The position numbers and the translations under genes are program-made. From contig PALV01000020.1 of assembly GCA_002706685.1 (NCBI GenBank), positions 186,001 to 250,000 on the forward strand: 64,000 bases of DNA. The letters are read 5' to 3'. The notes under the pieces are model-generated. The model was given only the letters and a program-made list of their open reading frames with translations. It was not told the origin of the DNA and did no database searches. The stretch's first letter is position 1, and every line of letters starts with the position of its first letter. Shown here piece after piece: positions 56,172 through 64,000 of this stretch. Origin of the DNA: Gammaproteobacteria bacterium. GTDB lineage: Bacteria > Pseudomonadota > Gammaproteobacteria > Pseudomonadales > Pseudohongiellaceae.

Positions 56172-58994
56172 ATGGATAAAATCACGATCCGGGGGGCGCG
56201 CACCCACAACCTGAAGAACGTCAGTCTGAGTATCCCCAGGGACAAACTGGTAGTGATCACCGGGCTGTCGGGTTCGGGAAAATCCTCGCTGGCATTCGAC
56301 ACGCTGTATGCCGAGGGCCAGCGCCGTTATGTGGAATCGCTGTCCACCTATGCCCGGCAGTTCCTGTCCATGATGGACAAACCGGACATTGATCATATCG
56401 AAGGCCTCTCTCCTGCCATTTCCATAGAGCAGAAATCGACGTCTCATAACCCACGTTCGACTGTCGGTACCATCACCGAGATCTACGACTATCTGCGGCT
56501 GCTGTTTGCTCGTGCCGGCGAACCATTCTGTCCCGAACACCATCAGAAGCTGCAGGCGCAAACCGTCAGTCAGATGGTCGATCAGCTGCTGGCCCTGCCC
56601 GAGGGCAGCAAGATCATGGTACTGGCACCCGTGATAAGGGAGCGCAAAGGTGAACATCTGCACGTTTTCAAGGAACTGCAGAGCAGCGGATTCATCCGTG
56701 CCCGTATCGATGGCACCGTAACCGAACTCGACTATCCGCCAGCGCTTGAGAAAAACAAGAAACATACCATTGAGGCTGTCATCGACCGGCTGAAAATTCG
56801 GGATGATATTCAGCAGCGTCTGGCAGAAAGTCTGGAGACTGCCATTCAACTCAGTGACGGTACGGTCACGATCGCTTTCATGGACGAAGAACGCGATGAA
56901 ATCATGTTCTCTGCGCGCTTTGCCTGCCCCGTCTGCGGCCACAGCATCAGCGAACTGGAACCCCGCATGTTCTCGTTCAATAACCCGGCAGGTGCCTGCA
57001 GCAGCTGTGATGGCCTGGGTGTCAAACAGTTCTTTGACCCGCAGCGGATTATCACTGACACATCTTTATCGCTGGCAGAAGGCGCAATTCGCGGTTGGGA
57101 TCGTCGCAACTTCTATTATTTCCAGATGCTCACATCACTGGCTGAGCACTATAAATTTGCTGTGGACACACCATTTGCCGAGCTGAGTGATGCCCATCAA
57201 AGCCTGATCCTTTACGGCAGCAAGGGCAAACAGATCGACTTCAGGTTTGCCAATGACCGGGGCGACACCATGGTCCGGCGCCATGCGTTTGAAGGCATTC
57301 TGCCCAATATGGAGCGTCGCTACCGGGAAACCGAATCTCAGGCCGTCCGCGATGACCTGGCGCGTTTTCTGAACTCACACGCCTGTCCGGATTGCGAAGG
57401 CACACGGCTGTGTTCCGATGCTCGCCATGTGTATATCGAAGGAACAACCCTGCCCGACATTACACACATGACAATCGCACAGGCGAGGGACTATTTTGGC
57501 TCGCTCAAATTAAGTGGAGCACGTGCGACCATTGCCGACAAGATCCTGAAAGAACTGGAACTGCGCCTGCAGTTTCTTATTGACGTGGGCCTGAACTACC
57601 TGACGCTCAGTCGAAGTGCCGACACCCTGTCTGGTGGCGAAGCGCAGCGAATCCGCCTGGCCAGCCAGATTGGCGCTGGCCTGGTCGGAGTCATGTACAT
57701 CCTGGATGAGCCGTCCATCGGGCTGCACCAGCGTGACAACGACAGGCTGCTGAACACGTTGTTCCATTTGCGTGACATCGGCAATACAGTCATCGTAGTC
57801 GAACATGATGAAGATGCCATCCGCAGCGCCGACCATCTGATTGACATCGGACCTGGCGCCGGGGTGCACGGCGGTGAAATTGTGGCACAAGGCACTATTG
57901 ACGATATTATCGCCGAACCGCGCTCGCTTACCGGCCAGTACCTGTCCAATAAACGCCGCATCGAAATACCTGACAGTCGGCATACACCCAAAAAAGGCAA
58001 AACGCTGAGCCTGATCGGCGCAAGTGGCAACAACCTTAAACACGTAAACCTGGAAATTCCTTTGGGTCTGTTCACCTGTGTCACGGGTGTGTCTGGTTCG
58101 GGTAAATCAACACTGATCAACAACACCCTTTATCCGGTCGCTGCAACGCGTCTGAATGGTGCCACCACCCTGACACCCTCCGAGCATGCAGAGATACGCG
58201 GTTTGGACCTACTGGACAAGGTGGTTGATATTGACCAGAGCCCTATCGGCCGAACCCCCCGTTCCAACCCGGCGACCTACACCGGTATCTTCGCGCCAGT
58301 TCGCGAGCTGTTTGCCGGCACCCAGGAAGCACGCTCACGGGGCTACACCCCTGGCCGATTCAGTTTCAATGTTAAAGGTGGACGCTGCGAAGCCTGTCAG
58401 GGCGATGGTGTTGTCAAAGTCGAAATGCACTTCCTGCCGGACGTTTATGTGGCATGTGACATCTGTCACGGCAAGCGCTACAACCGCGAAACACTGGAAG
58501 TGAAATACAAGGGTCGCAATATCGCCGAAGTACTGGACATGACCATTGAGGACGCCCGTGAGTTTTTTGATCCGGTACCGGTCGTTGCGCGCAAACTGCA
58601 GACCCTGATGGATGTTGGTCTGTCCTACATCCGTCTTGGCCAGGCAGCGACGACACTGTCCGGCGGCGAAGCGCAGCGCGTCAAGCTGGCACGTGAACTT
58701 TCCAAGCGCGATACCGGTCAGACCTTGTATATCCTGGACGAACCTACAACAGGGCTTCATTTTGACGATATTCAGCAACTGCTGACTGTGCTGCATCGTC
58801 TGCGTGACCAGGGCAATACCATTGTGGTTATTGAGCACAATCTTGATGTCATCAAGACGGCCGACTGGATTGTTGACCTGGGGCCGGAAGGTGGCAGTGG
58901 TGGTGGCGAGATAATCGCACAGGGCACGCCGGAAACGATTGCCGAGAGCCAGCACTCGCACACTGGTCATTATCTGCGCAGACTTTTGCCCTGA
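56172..58994 (+). CDS. uvrA: excinuclease ABC subunit A
   Basis: DNA damage sensor of nucleotide excision repair. From ATG 56172 the product is 940 residues, the same length as in E. coli. It has two ABC ATPase halves with Walker A motifs (GLSGSGKSS near residue 31, GVSGSGKST in the second half), signatures ([26 protein letters not shown]), and zinc-binding cysteines (CPVCGH ... CSSC; CEACQG ... CDICHG). The upstream frame open to 56061 has no similarity; AGGAA precedes ATG 56172. Confidence 0.98.
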   Translation: MDKITIRGARTHNLKNVSLSIPRDKLVVITGLSGSGKSSLAFDTLYAEGQRRYVESLSTYARQFLSMMDKPDIDHIEGLSPAISIEQKSTSHNPRSTVGTITEIYDYLRLLFARAGEPFCPEHHQKLQAQTVSQMVDQLLALPEGSKIMVLAPVIRERKGEHLHVFKELQSSGFIRARIDGTVTELDYPPALEKNKKHTIEAVIDRLKIRDDIQQRLAESLETAIQLSDGTVTIAFMDEERDEIMFSARFACPVCGHSISELEPRMFSFNNPAGACSSCDGLGVKQFFDPQRIITDTSLSLAEGAIRGWDRRNFYYFQMLTSLAEHYKFAVDTPFAELSDAHQSLILYGSKGKQIDFRFANDRGDTMVRRHAFEGILPNMERRYRETESQAVRDDLARFLNSHACPDCEGTRLCSDARHVYIEGTTLPDITHMTIAQARDYFGSLKLSGARATIADKILKELELRLQFLIDVGLNYLTLSRSADTLSGGEAQRIRLASQIGAGLVGVMYILDEPSIGLHQRDNDRLLNTLFHLRDIGNTVIVVEHDEDAIRSADHLIDIGPGAGVHGGEIVAQGTIDDIIAEPRSLTGQYLSNKRRIEIPDSRHTPKKGKTLSLIGASGNNLKHVNLEIPLGLFTCVTGVSGSGKSTLINNTLYPVAATRLNGATTLTPSEHAEIRGLDLLDKVVDIDQSPIGRTPRSNPATYTGIFAPVRELFAGTQEARSRGYTPGRFSFNVKGGRCEACQGDGVVKVEMHFLPDVYVACDICHGKRYNRETLEVKYKGRNIAEVLDMTIEDAREFFDPVPVVARKLQTLMDVGLSYIRLGQAATTLSGGEAQRVKLARELSKRDTGQTLYILDEPTTGLHFDDIQQLLTVLHRLRDQGNTIVVIEHNLDVIKTADWIVDLGPEGGSGGGEIIAQGTPETIAESQHSHTGHYLRRLLP

Positions 58995-59112
58995 CCGCAG
59001 ACAGACTGCACGCCTGGCAGGCTGAAAGGGCTATGCCGACAGGCAATGGCGAGTACAATGGGTTTACCTGACACAACAATTAAAAACTTTGAGGTGTAAA
59101 ACGATAAGAATA

Positions 59113-59817
59113 ATGACCGCTTGCCTGCTGACATGCCTGATGATGTTGTCGGCAGGCGCGCAGGCGCAGGCCCGGATCATCCCGAATGTGGTATACGGGC
59201 ACAAAGACGGCATGGCCTTGATTTATGACGTCTTTCAACCCGAACAGAACGCCAATGGCGCGGCGATTGTCTACATGGTCAGTGGTGGATGGTTCTCCCG
59301 CTGGACTGAACCCGAGAATCGCCTGGCTTCCTTTGCCTCCATGCTGGCCGAGGGCTATACCGTGATTGCTGTCCATCATGGCAGCGCAGGGGGCCATCTA
59401 TCCTTGATGCTGGGACTGGACGCCGATGATGGCATGGCAGACAGCGACGACCCGATTATGCAGGCAGGCAATGGCGTGGCCGCCGTGGTCGCCTATTTCC
59501 CACCGGTGGATCTGCGGCAAATGACCGGTCCGAACGACCGCTTCCCGGCCCTGGATTTTCCCCAGGAACTGGCCGCTGGTATCTCACCCTTGCTGCTTGC
59601 AGACCGAAACGATCCGCCCGTCTTGCTGATCCATGGTGATGCCGACGAACTGGTCAATATCAGTCACAGCGAGCGAATGTACTCGGCGCTGCAGGAAGCG
59701 GGCGTGGTCAGTGAGTTCATCACAATCGAAGGCGGCGCGCATGGTTTTCGTGGCGACGATGCGCAGGAAGCTGCCATGGCTCGCCTGGAGTGGTTCAATC
59801 AGCACCTGCTGGATTGA
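59113..59817 (+). CDS. alpha/beta-hydrolase, exported, with an apparent internal deletion
   Basis: A 234-residue protein with a signal peptide (MTACLLTCLMMLSAGAQA) and an alpha/beta-hydrolase fold. The C-terminal half has the acid/histidine elements (LLIHGDADELVNISHSERMY; EGGAHGF). The nucleophile loop is odd: it reads VIAVHHGSAGGHLSLMLG. In related esterases the strand 'AVxHGS' and the loop 'GGSAGGHLS' are separated by some 40 residues, so these two segments appear to be joined at the shared GS, and the first Gly of GxSxG is now His. It may be inactive or a pseudogene in the making. A TTG at 59089 could extend it by 8 residues. The last 40 bp are repeated in tandem downstream. Confidence 0.7.
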   Translation: MTACLLTCLMMLSAGAQAQARIIPNVVYGHKDGMALIYDVFQPEQNANGAAIVYMVSGGWFSRWTEPENRLASFASMLAEGYTVIAVHHGSAGGHLSLMLGLDADDGMADSDDPIMQAGNGVAAVVAYFPPVDLRQMTGPNDRFPALDFPQELAAGISPLLLADRNDPPVLLIHGDADELVNISHSERMYSALQEAGVVSEFITIEGGAHGFRGDDAQEAAMARLEWFNQHLLD

Positions 59818-59820
59818 TCA
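59781..59820 (+). repeat. 40-bp repeat unit A (3' end of the hydrolase gene)
   Basis: This 40-bp unit encodes the end RLEWFNQHLLD plus the stop codon. It is followed immediately by unit B (59821-59860; 35/40 identical) and recurs as unit C at 61457-61496 (38/40 identical). Confidence 0.85.
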
Positions 59821-59940
59821 TCGCCTGGTATGGTTTAACCAGCACTTGCTGGATTGATCACCGTTCAGTACTCCTCCCATCGACGCTCGATGGGAGGAGC
59901 TGAATCACAGCAGAGTTACTCAGCCGCCACAGTGGCGCAG
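59821..59940. repeat. ~120-bp junction duplication, left copy
   Basis: Contains repeat unit B, the spacer TTCAGTA, a hairpin, GCTGAATCACAG and a remnant matching the 3' end of the PQQ dehydrogenase gene (CTCAGCCGCCACAGTGGCG). It matches 61457-61575 at about 90% by eye, with one gap. The copy of the dehydrogenase end stops after ~25 bp, so it is a fragment. Confidence 0.85.
59871..59899. terminator. 13-bp hairpin, left copy (bidirectional terminator candidate)
   Basis: CTCCTCCCATCGA-CGC-TCGATGGGAGGAG: a perfect 13-bp stem with a 3-nt loop after the hydrolase gene. No T-run on either side. Its twin lies at 61507-61535. Confidence 0.55.
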
Positions 59941-60178
59941 GCCTAGATCTGTCCAATTATAGGCCAGAAGTGTCTGGCAAACCGGGATCAGTCCATCGCA
60001 GTCGGTCCAGCTTGTTGTTGGTGCCTGAATCCTGGTCATAGCCTGATTCGTCATTGATTCCGGCATTTTTGCCTCATGACTTTGGCAGGAGGCAAAACCG
60101 GGGGATTGCCTTCTCCGTTGATCCACTGCATAGTTCCTAACGTAGTCACACGCTTGTAGCATAAACGGGACTCAAAGG
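59941..60178. other. non-coding stretch before the diguanylate cyclase gene
   Basis: I see no supported gene. A minus-strand frame of 80 codons (59920-60162) has no recognisable similarity and runs into the duplicated fragment. A 9-bp inverted repeat TTTTGCCTC/GAGGCAAAA (60067-60097, 13-bp spacer) is present. No clear promoter or Shine-Dalgarno is visible before 60179. Confidence 0.5.
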
Positions 60179-61300
60179 ATGCAAGAGCTGAATAAAAATA
60201 ACCAGCCCAACCCGCTGAACACGTCACGTCGCTCAGACCCCATTCGACAGATTCGCACCAAACGTATAGGCCAGGGCATCATGGTTATGCTGTTGGCAAT
60301 CATCACCCTCTCCTTGGTCAACTTCCTGGACAATCGACCCGTTGTTGTAACAGCGCTGCTGTTTACTGTCATATTTCTGTTACTTGCCCTGTTGCTTTTA
60401 CGTAATGGCTATCCGCAGGCGGCTGCCGCATTGACCGTAATAGTCATGTTTGTCTGTGTGGCACAGGCCATGTGGGGAGGCGCAGGTTTGCGTTCATCTG
60501 CCTTGATGGGTTACCCGGCAATTTTATTGTTCGCGATGATCATGATTGGCAAACGGACGTTTTACATGGCCCTGATCGCCATGCTGGTGTACATGCCAAT
60601 TCTGCTATATGCCACCCAAAACGGCTGGCGAACCGGCCTGGAAGACGCCACTGCCTATCGCTGGCTGGGCGACTACGGAGTTATTCTGATTGCCGCGGCC
60701 TTCATTATTCGCGTGCTGGCTTCAGACCTGCTGGCGCTGTTGGCCGCGTTGCATGTGCAAATGGACGATGTCACTCAGTCGAAACTGCGGGCCGAGCACA
60801 TGGCCAATCACGACAATCTGACCGGGCTGCCGAACCGACGGATGGCCGAGCAGTACTTTCAGGAGCTCTTGCAGCACGCCCAGCGAGAAGCGGCGGGTGT
60901 GGGTCTGGTCTTTGTTGATGTCGACAACTTCAAGACCTTCAACGATTCACATGGCCACGACCTGGGCGACGAGCTGCTCCGCCATTTGGGCCAGACCATC
61001 AGCTCGCAGCTGCGCAAGTCCGACCGACTGGTCCGCATCGCCGGCGACGAATTCCTGATCCTGCTATCCGATATTTCCAAAAGCGCGGATGTCGAGATTA
61101 TTCTGGAAAAGGTCCGCCGCGCAGTCGCCAATCCTGTCACCATCCGCAGCGAGACCCTGATCCCTGCGCTGTCCATGGGCATAGCGCTGGCGCCGGATCA
61201 CGGCCAAGATTTCAAGGAACTGGTGACCAAGGCCGACCAAGCCATGTATCAGGCCAAGGCCGCCGGCCGGAATCAGTACCAGTTTTTCCGCCCGACCTAA
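60179..61300 (+). CDS. membrane-bound diguanylate cyclase (GGDEF domain, AGDEF variant)
   Basis: A 373-residue protein with six predicted membrane helices (residues ~35-190) followed by a short coiled linker and a GGDEF domain (about 205-370). The active-site loop is AGDEF (RIAGDEFLILL) rather than GGDEF; some AGDEF enzymes are active. The inhibitory RxxD site is intact (RKSD, five residues before the loop), and NxxDxLTGLPNRR and DVDNFKTFND are typical. It likely makes c-di-GMP from two GTP. It lies between two copies of a duplicated junction, which suggests it arrived or was captured by rearrangement. The second to tenth codons include an A-rich AATAAAAATAA. Confidence 0.9.
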   Translation: MQELNKNNQPNPLNTSRRSDPIRQIRTKRIGQGIMVMLLAIITLSLVNFLDNRPVVVTALLFTVIFLLLALLLLRNGYPQAAAALTVIVMFVCVAQAMWGGAGLRSSALMGYPAILLFAMIMIGKRTFYMALIAMLVYMPILLYATQNGWRTGLEDATAYRWLGDYGVILIAAAFIIRVLASDLLALLAALHVQMDDVTQSKLRAEHMANHDNLTGLPNRRMAEQYFQELLQHAQREAAGVGLVFVDVDNFKTFNDSHGHDLGDELLRHLGQTISSQLRKSDRLVRIAGDEFLILLSDISKSADVEIILEKVRRAVANPVTIRSETLIPALSMGIALAPDHGQDFKELVTKADQAMYQAKAAGRNQYQFFRPT

Positions 61301-61320
61301 TACATAACGTTAACATTTAT

Positions 61321-61440
61321 GGGCAAGGCAAACAGACTGCTGCGGGCCGTGTCGTGGGCGAAGCCGGCTCTGTGGATCAGGTCGGTGACGATACAGCGGG
61401 TGACGATCCCCAACGCCTTGCCCATCAGGTTGGTGGCACC
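61321..61440 (-). pseudogene. fragment of an IS91-family-like transposase
   Basis: Reading the minus strand gives NLMGKALGIVTRCIVTDL followed by IHRAGFAHDTARS, about 40 residues without a start. From memory, this resembles the conserved segment just before the GAVTLIQRFGSALN motif of IS91/ISCR-type Y2 transposases. After that point the similarity ends and a stop follows within ~10 codons. An 11-bp inverted repeat ATGGGCAAGGC (61319-61329) / GCCTTGCCCAT (61415-61425) brackets much of it. No motif with the catalytic residues remains, so it would be a relic. Confidence 0.5.
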
Positions 61441-61456
61441 CACATGATTACCGGGC

Positions 61457-61575
61457 TCGCCTGGAATGGTTCAATCAGCACCTGCTGGATTGATAAACAT
61501 TCAGTACTCCTCCCATCGAAGCTCGATGGGAGGAGCTGAATCACAGTGGTGTCACTCAGCCGCCACGGTTGCGGC
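61457..61575. repeat. ~120-bp junction duplication, right copy
   Basis: Matches 59821-59940 (~90%): repeat unit C (61457-61496), TTCAGTA, hairpin, GCTGAATCACAG, and the real 3' end of the PQQ dehydrogenase gene. Upstream of unit C an open frame (HPHDYRARLEWFNQHLLD) suggests the end of a further hydrolase copy, degraded before that point. Confidence 0.85.
61507..61535. terminator. 13-bp hairpin, right copy (PQQ dehydrogenase terminator candidate)
   Basis: CTCCTCCCATCGA-AGC-TCGATGGGAGGAG: same 13-bp stem as at 59871, with one base changed in the loop. It lies 17 bp past the dehydrogenase stop. No T-run is present. Confidence 0.55.
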
Positions 61576-63744
61576 GCGCTGTAGCAGAAACGCCCGGATG
61601 CCTTCCACCTGCGCTTCACCTATGTCAGCCGAGAAATTCGGCATGCCACGGCTTTCCAGCGTGCCTTCCAGCACGATGCCATGGAAGGCTTCACTGCTCA
61701 GCAGCATCGGGCTGTAACGCAGGTCAGGAATCGGGCCAGCGCTCAGGGCCATAGGGCCATGACACACAGAGCAGTAAGCGCTATACATGGCCGCACCCAA
61801 CTCAACACTGCCATCGCTGCTGATGCCTTCCAGGTTTAATGGCACTCGTTCGGTCGTTGCCATTTCTGGCATCTGGCCCTCAGCACCCAGTTTGAATGCC
61901 ATCAGGCGACCATTCCGCTCTCGCGGATAATTGCCAGACAGCAGCCCCATGGTCAATGGCATCGCACCGCCCTGACCAGCCAGCGCCAGCACATATTGTT
62001 CACCATCAAGTTCATAAGTGACTGCACCGCCGAGAATGGCATCACCAACGGGGTAGGACCACAGGCGTTCACCATTGTCCGTGCGATAGGCATGGAAGAG
62101 CCCATCTGCAGAGCCCTGAAAGACCAGGCCGCCACCTGTCGATAACAGACCACTGTTTCCATAGACGGGATATTCGACGCGCCAGCGCTCCTGTTGTGTA
62201 ACAGGATCCCAGGCCAACAGGGCTGATGCCGGTAGCTGCTGGGCTCGCTGCGCATCTTCAGGGTTTGCGGGTGGCGCATTGACGCCACCAACACCGAGGT
62301 TCCAGCCTACTTCCTGCTCTTCGAAGTCACCCGGGTTCGAATAGACATAGGAAGTGTTCTGACTCGGAATGAAGACCAGACCGGTATTGGGATCGTATGA
62401 CATCGGGTACCAGTTGTGACCACCCAGGGGACCGGGGATAACCACGGCAGGGTCGCGCTCGTAGCGCACGATTTCCGCTTCTATCGGACGTCCGGTCACC
62501 GGATCCAGGCCGCTGGCCCAGTTAATCTCAACGTAATTGTTACCGGAGATAAATTCACCAGTGGTGCGGTCAATCACGTAGAAGAAACCGTTTTTGGGCG
62601 CCTGCATGATCACCTGACGCATGCGTCCATCAATTTCGATATCTGCGAGGATCATGTGCTGCGTTGCTGTGTAGTCCCAGGATTCCGCAGGTGTGGTCTG
62701 GAAATGCCAGGCGTACTCACCTGTATCAGCGTGCAATGCAACAATGGATGACAGGAACAGGTTGTCACCCTCTCCATTGGAACGGATGTGGTGATTCCAG
62801 GGGCTGCCGTTACCAACGCCGATATACAGCAGGTCCAACTCTGGATCATAGGCCATGGAATCCCAGACGGTACCGCCGCCCCCGATTCGCCACCATTCGC
62901 CTGCCCAGGTCTCGGCGGCCATTTCCATGGCGTCGCTTTCGAAGCCCTCTTCCGGATTACCGGGCACCGTGTAGAAGCGCCATACCATATCGCCAGATTC
63001 CGCATCGTATGCAGATACATAGCCACGAACACCCAGCTCACCACCACCATTGCCAATCACAACCTTGCCATCGACGACTCGAGGCGCGCCAGTGATTGTG
63101 TAGCGACCCTCCGGATCGACGGTCATGGTTGACCAGACTTCGGCACCGGTTTCGCGATCCAGCGCAATCAGCCGGCCATCAAGGGCACCCAGGAATACCA
63201 TGTCACCCCAGGCTGCCAGACCCCGGTTGACAACGTCACAGCAGGCATCAGCCGCCTTCGCACCAGGTACCTCGGGATCATAACGCCAGATTTCCTCACC
63301 AGTGCGCGCATCAACAGCGAACGCCTTGCTCCAGGCAGAGGTGAAATAAACTACGCCATCAATGACCAGTGGTGTGGCTTCCTGGCCGCGATCCGTGTCC
63401 AGTTCAAAGTCCCAGGCCAGGCCCAGCTGTTCGACATTGCTGCGGTTAATGGTATCCAGCGGGCTATGACGCTGCTCTGAATAGGTCCGCCCATGACTTA
63501 ACCAGTCAGCAGTGTTGCTCCCCGCATTGATGATACGGCTGGCATCTACCGGCCGCAGATCCTCAGGTCGATCGGCCGCCATCTGGTCAACTGACGCACT
63601 GCCCGTGGTTTCGTTCAGGGTTTCTACCGGGGGAGTCGTCTCCTCACTGGAACATGCTGCCAGCAGCACGCCCGACATGATCATGGCCAGCGCCAGTTTA
63701 TTGCGCAAAAAAGGGGTCGACGCCGGTGGGTTGTGGGTTTGCAT
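61552..63744 (-). CDS. PQQ-dependent quinohemoprotein alcohol dehydrogenase, lipoprotein
   Basis: A 730-residue periplasmic enzyme of the type I/II PQQ alcohol dehydrogenase family. It has a lipobox LLAAC (Cys31), so it is membrane-anchored; an eight-bladed propeller with tryptophan-docking repeats (AVDARTGEEIWRYDPE, ALDRETGAEVWSTM); the vicinal disulfide DACCDVV over PQQ; the catalytic Asp in ESWDYTATQ; and a C-terminal cytochrome c domain with CSVCH. The residue two after the catalytic Asp is Thr, not Asp, which points to calcium rather than a lanthanide as cofactor metal. It oxidises alcohols to aldehydes or acids and passes electrons to cytochromes. No PQQ genes are nearby. Confidence 0.93.
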   Translation of the reverse strand: MQTHNPPASTPFLRNKLALAMIMSGVLLAACSSEETTPPVETLNETTGSASVDQMAADRPEDLRPVDASRIINAGSNTADWLSHGRTYSEQRHSPLDTINRSNVEQLGLAWDFELDTDRGQEATPLVIDGVVYFTSAWSKAFAVDARTGEEIWRYDPEVPGAKAADACCDVVNRGLAAWGDMVFLGALDGRLIALDRETGAEVWSTMTVDPEGRYTITGAPRVVDGKVVIGNGGGELGVRGYVSAYDAESGDMVWRFYTVPGNPEEGFESDAMEMAAETWAGEWWRIGGGGTVWDSMAYDPELDLLYIGVGNGSPWNHHIRSNGEGDNLFLSSIVALHADTGEYAWHFQTTPAESWDYTATQHMILADIEIDGRMRQVIMQAPKNGFFYVIDRTTGEFISGNNYVEINWASGLDPVTGRPIEAEIVRYERDPAVVIPGPLGGHNWYPMSYDPNTGLVFIPSQNTSYVYSNPGDFEEQEVGWNLGVGGVNAPPANPEDAQRAQQLPASALLAWDPVTQQERWRVEYPVYGNSGLLSTGGGLVFQGSADGLFHAYRTDNGERLWSYPVGDAILGGAVTYELDGEQYVLALAGQGGAMPLTMGLLSGNYPRERNGRLMAFKLGAEGQMPEMATTERVPLNLEGISSDGSVELGAAMYSAYCSVCHGPMALSAGPIPDLRYSPMLLSSEAFHGIVLEGTLESRGMPNFSADIGEAQVEGIRAFLLQRAATVAAE

Positions 63745-63762
63745 ACCTGAAATCTCCGCTGC

Positions 63763-63770
63763 TTATTTTT
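63763..63770 (-). promoter_or_regulatory. weak Hfq/Crc A-rich motif before the PQQ dehydrogenase
   Basis: On the minus strand AAAAATAA stands 5 nt before the Shine-Dalgarno GGAG (63754-63757). It fits AAnAAnAA but not the stricter AAYAAYAA, so the support is weak. Confidence 0.25.
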
Positions 63771-63881
63771 GTGCTTTGATTTCGGAGCATAAACAGGGGG
63801 GCACGGCAAGGCAAGAGCAGGCGCTCGATGAATGACTTTTGACATGCCCCAAACCCGTAACGAGGGGTCAGCTTGTGATGA

Positions 63882-64000
63882 TCAGCGCGCGACTGCCTGC
63901 ACATTGACCGTCAGCGAAACCTCGGACTCGCCTGCCTCCGCAGATGGTGTTGCCATCTCGCGCGAGCCTGTGTCCATGGCCCGCATCATCACCGGTGCCG
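63882..64000 (-). CDS. SIMPL/DUF541-domain protein (partial, C-terminus only)
   Basis: The last 39 codons before TGA (63882-63884) read APVMMRAMDTGSRE, then PSAEAGESEVSLTVNVQAVAR, and the frame is open to the window edge. The pattern (a Met/Ala-rich linker, then a 'PGE..V.V.V.V' end) matches the C-terminus of periplasmic DUF541/SIMPL-domain proteins. Assignment from a fragment is tentative. It is on the same strand as, and upstream of, the PQQ dehydrogenase, with a 137-bp gap that shows no gene. Confidence 0.55.
   Translation of the reverse strand, partial: APVMMRAMDTGSREMATPSAEAGESEVSLTVNVQAVAR

Noticed and set aside
59920..60162. 80-codon minus-strand frame next to the duplicated junction
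   Set aside because: Its end lies in the broken dehydrogenase copy in a shifted frame and there is no similarity; most likely chance.

Overview
This 64 kb window is chromosomal DNA of a gammaproteobacterium, probably from the broad Pseudomonadales/Cellvibrionales neighbourhood. The evidence is gene order: yrbG-kdsD-kdsC-lptCAB-rpoN-ptsN-rapZ-npr diverges from mlaC-ibaG-murA, and dksA-gluQRS-cbrX-cbrA-cbrB-pcnB-(kinase)-panB-panC follows the order of the Pseudomonas cbrAB locus. I cannot name the genus. Nearly all of the window is coding. I saw no tRNA, rRNA, CRISPR array or intact insertion sequence.

Layout. 1-10.8 kb: cell-envelope genes (murA, ibaG and mlaC leftwards; LPS Kdo synthesis and LptCAB export rightwards), then sigma-54 and the nitrogen-related PTS (rpoN, ptsN, rapZ, npr) and darP. 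10.8-24.3 kb: mixed housekeeping and unknown genes: an S9 peptidase, a LysR regulator facing a histidine phosphatase, an APH-like kinase, a DUF4212/sodium:solute symporter pair, the Mrp/ApbC iron-sulfur carrier, two exported unknowns, a coiled-coil lipoprotein, a trans-sulfuration PLP enzyme with a Rieske protein, and an aminotransferase. 24.5-38.2 kb: dksA, gluQRS, the CbrXAB carbon/nitrogen-balance system, pcnB, a deoxynucleoside kinase, panB, panC, acs and a thiolase. 38.2-41.6 kb: a leftward sulfide-oxidation operon (SQR, DUF442 sulfurtransferase/phosphatase, SulP transporter). 41.7-46.8 kb: an LpxH-like phosphoesterase, modEABC and a CBS protein. 46.8-55.5 kb: a TonB receptor with a PepSY membrane protein, an SLC13 transporter, a TPR lipoprotein, moeA, an RmlD-like protein and ssb. 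56.2-64 kb: uvrA, an alpha/beta hydrolase with an apparent internal deletion, a diguanylate cyclase inside duplicated DNA, a PQQ alcohol dehydrogenase and the end of a SIMPL-domain gene.

The most interesting element is the 554-bp gap between cbrB and pcnB. It contains a near-consensus -24/-12 sigma-54 promoter, an upstream palindromic region suited to CbrB, and a predicted transcript of about 260 nt with five exact AAYAAYAA motifs (Y = C or T) lying between hairpins. This is the architecture and position of CrcZ, the Pseudomonas decoy RNA that relieves Hfq/Crc carbon catabolite repression. Similar A-rich motifs lie at the translation starts of the symporter pair, the APH-like kinase and, more weakly, the PQQ dehydrogenase. 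These suggest a local set of possible targets.

The second notable area is 59.8-61.6 kb. Here the junction 'hydrolase 3' end - hairpin - dehydrogenase 3' end' is duplicated on both sides of a GGDEF gene, next to what looks like a degraded IS91-family transposase fragment. This suggests a past rearrangement driven by a mobile element.
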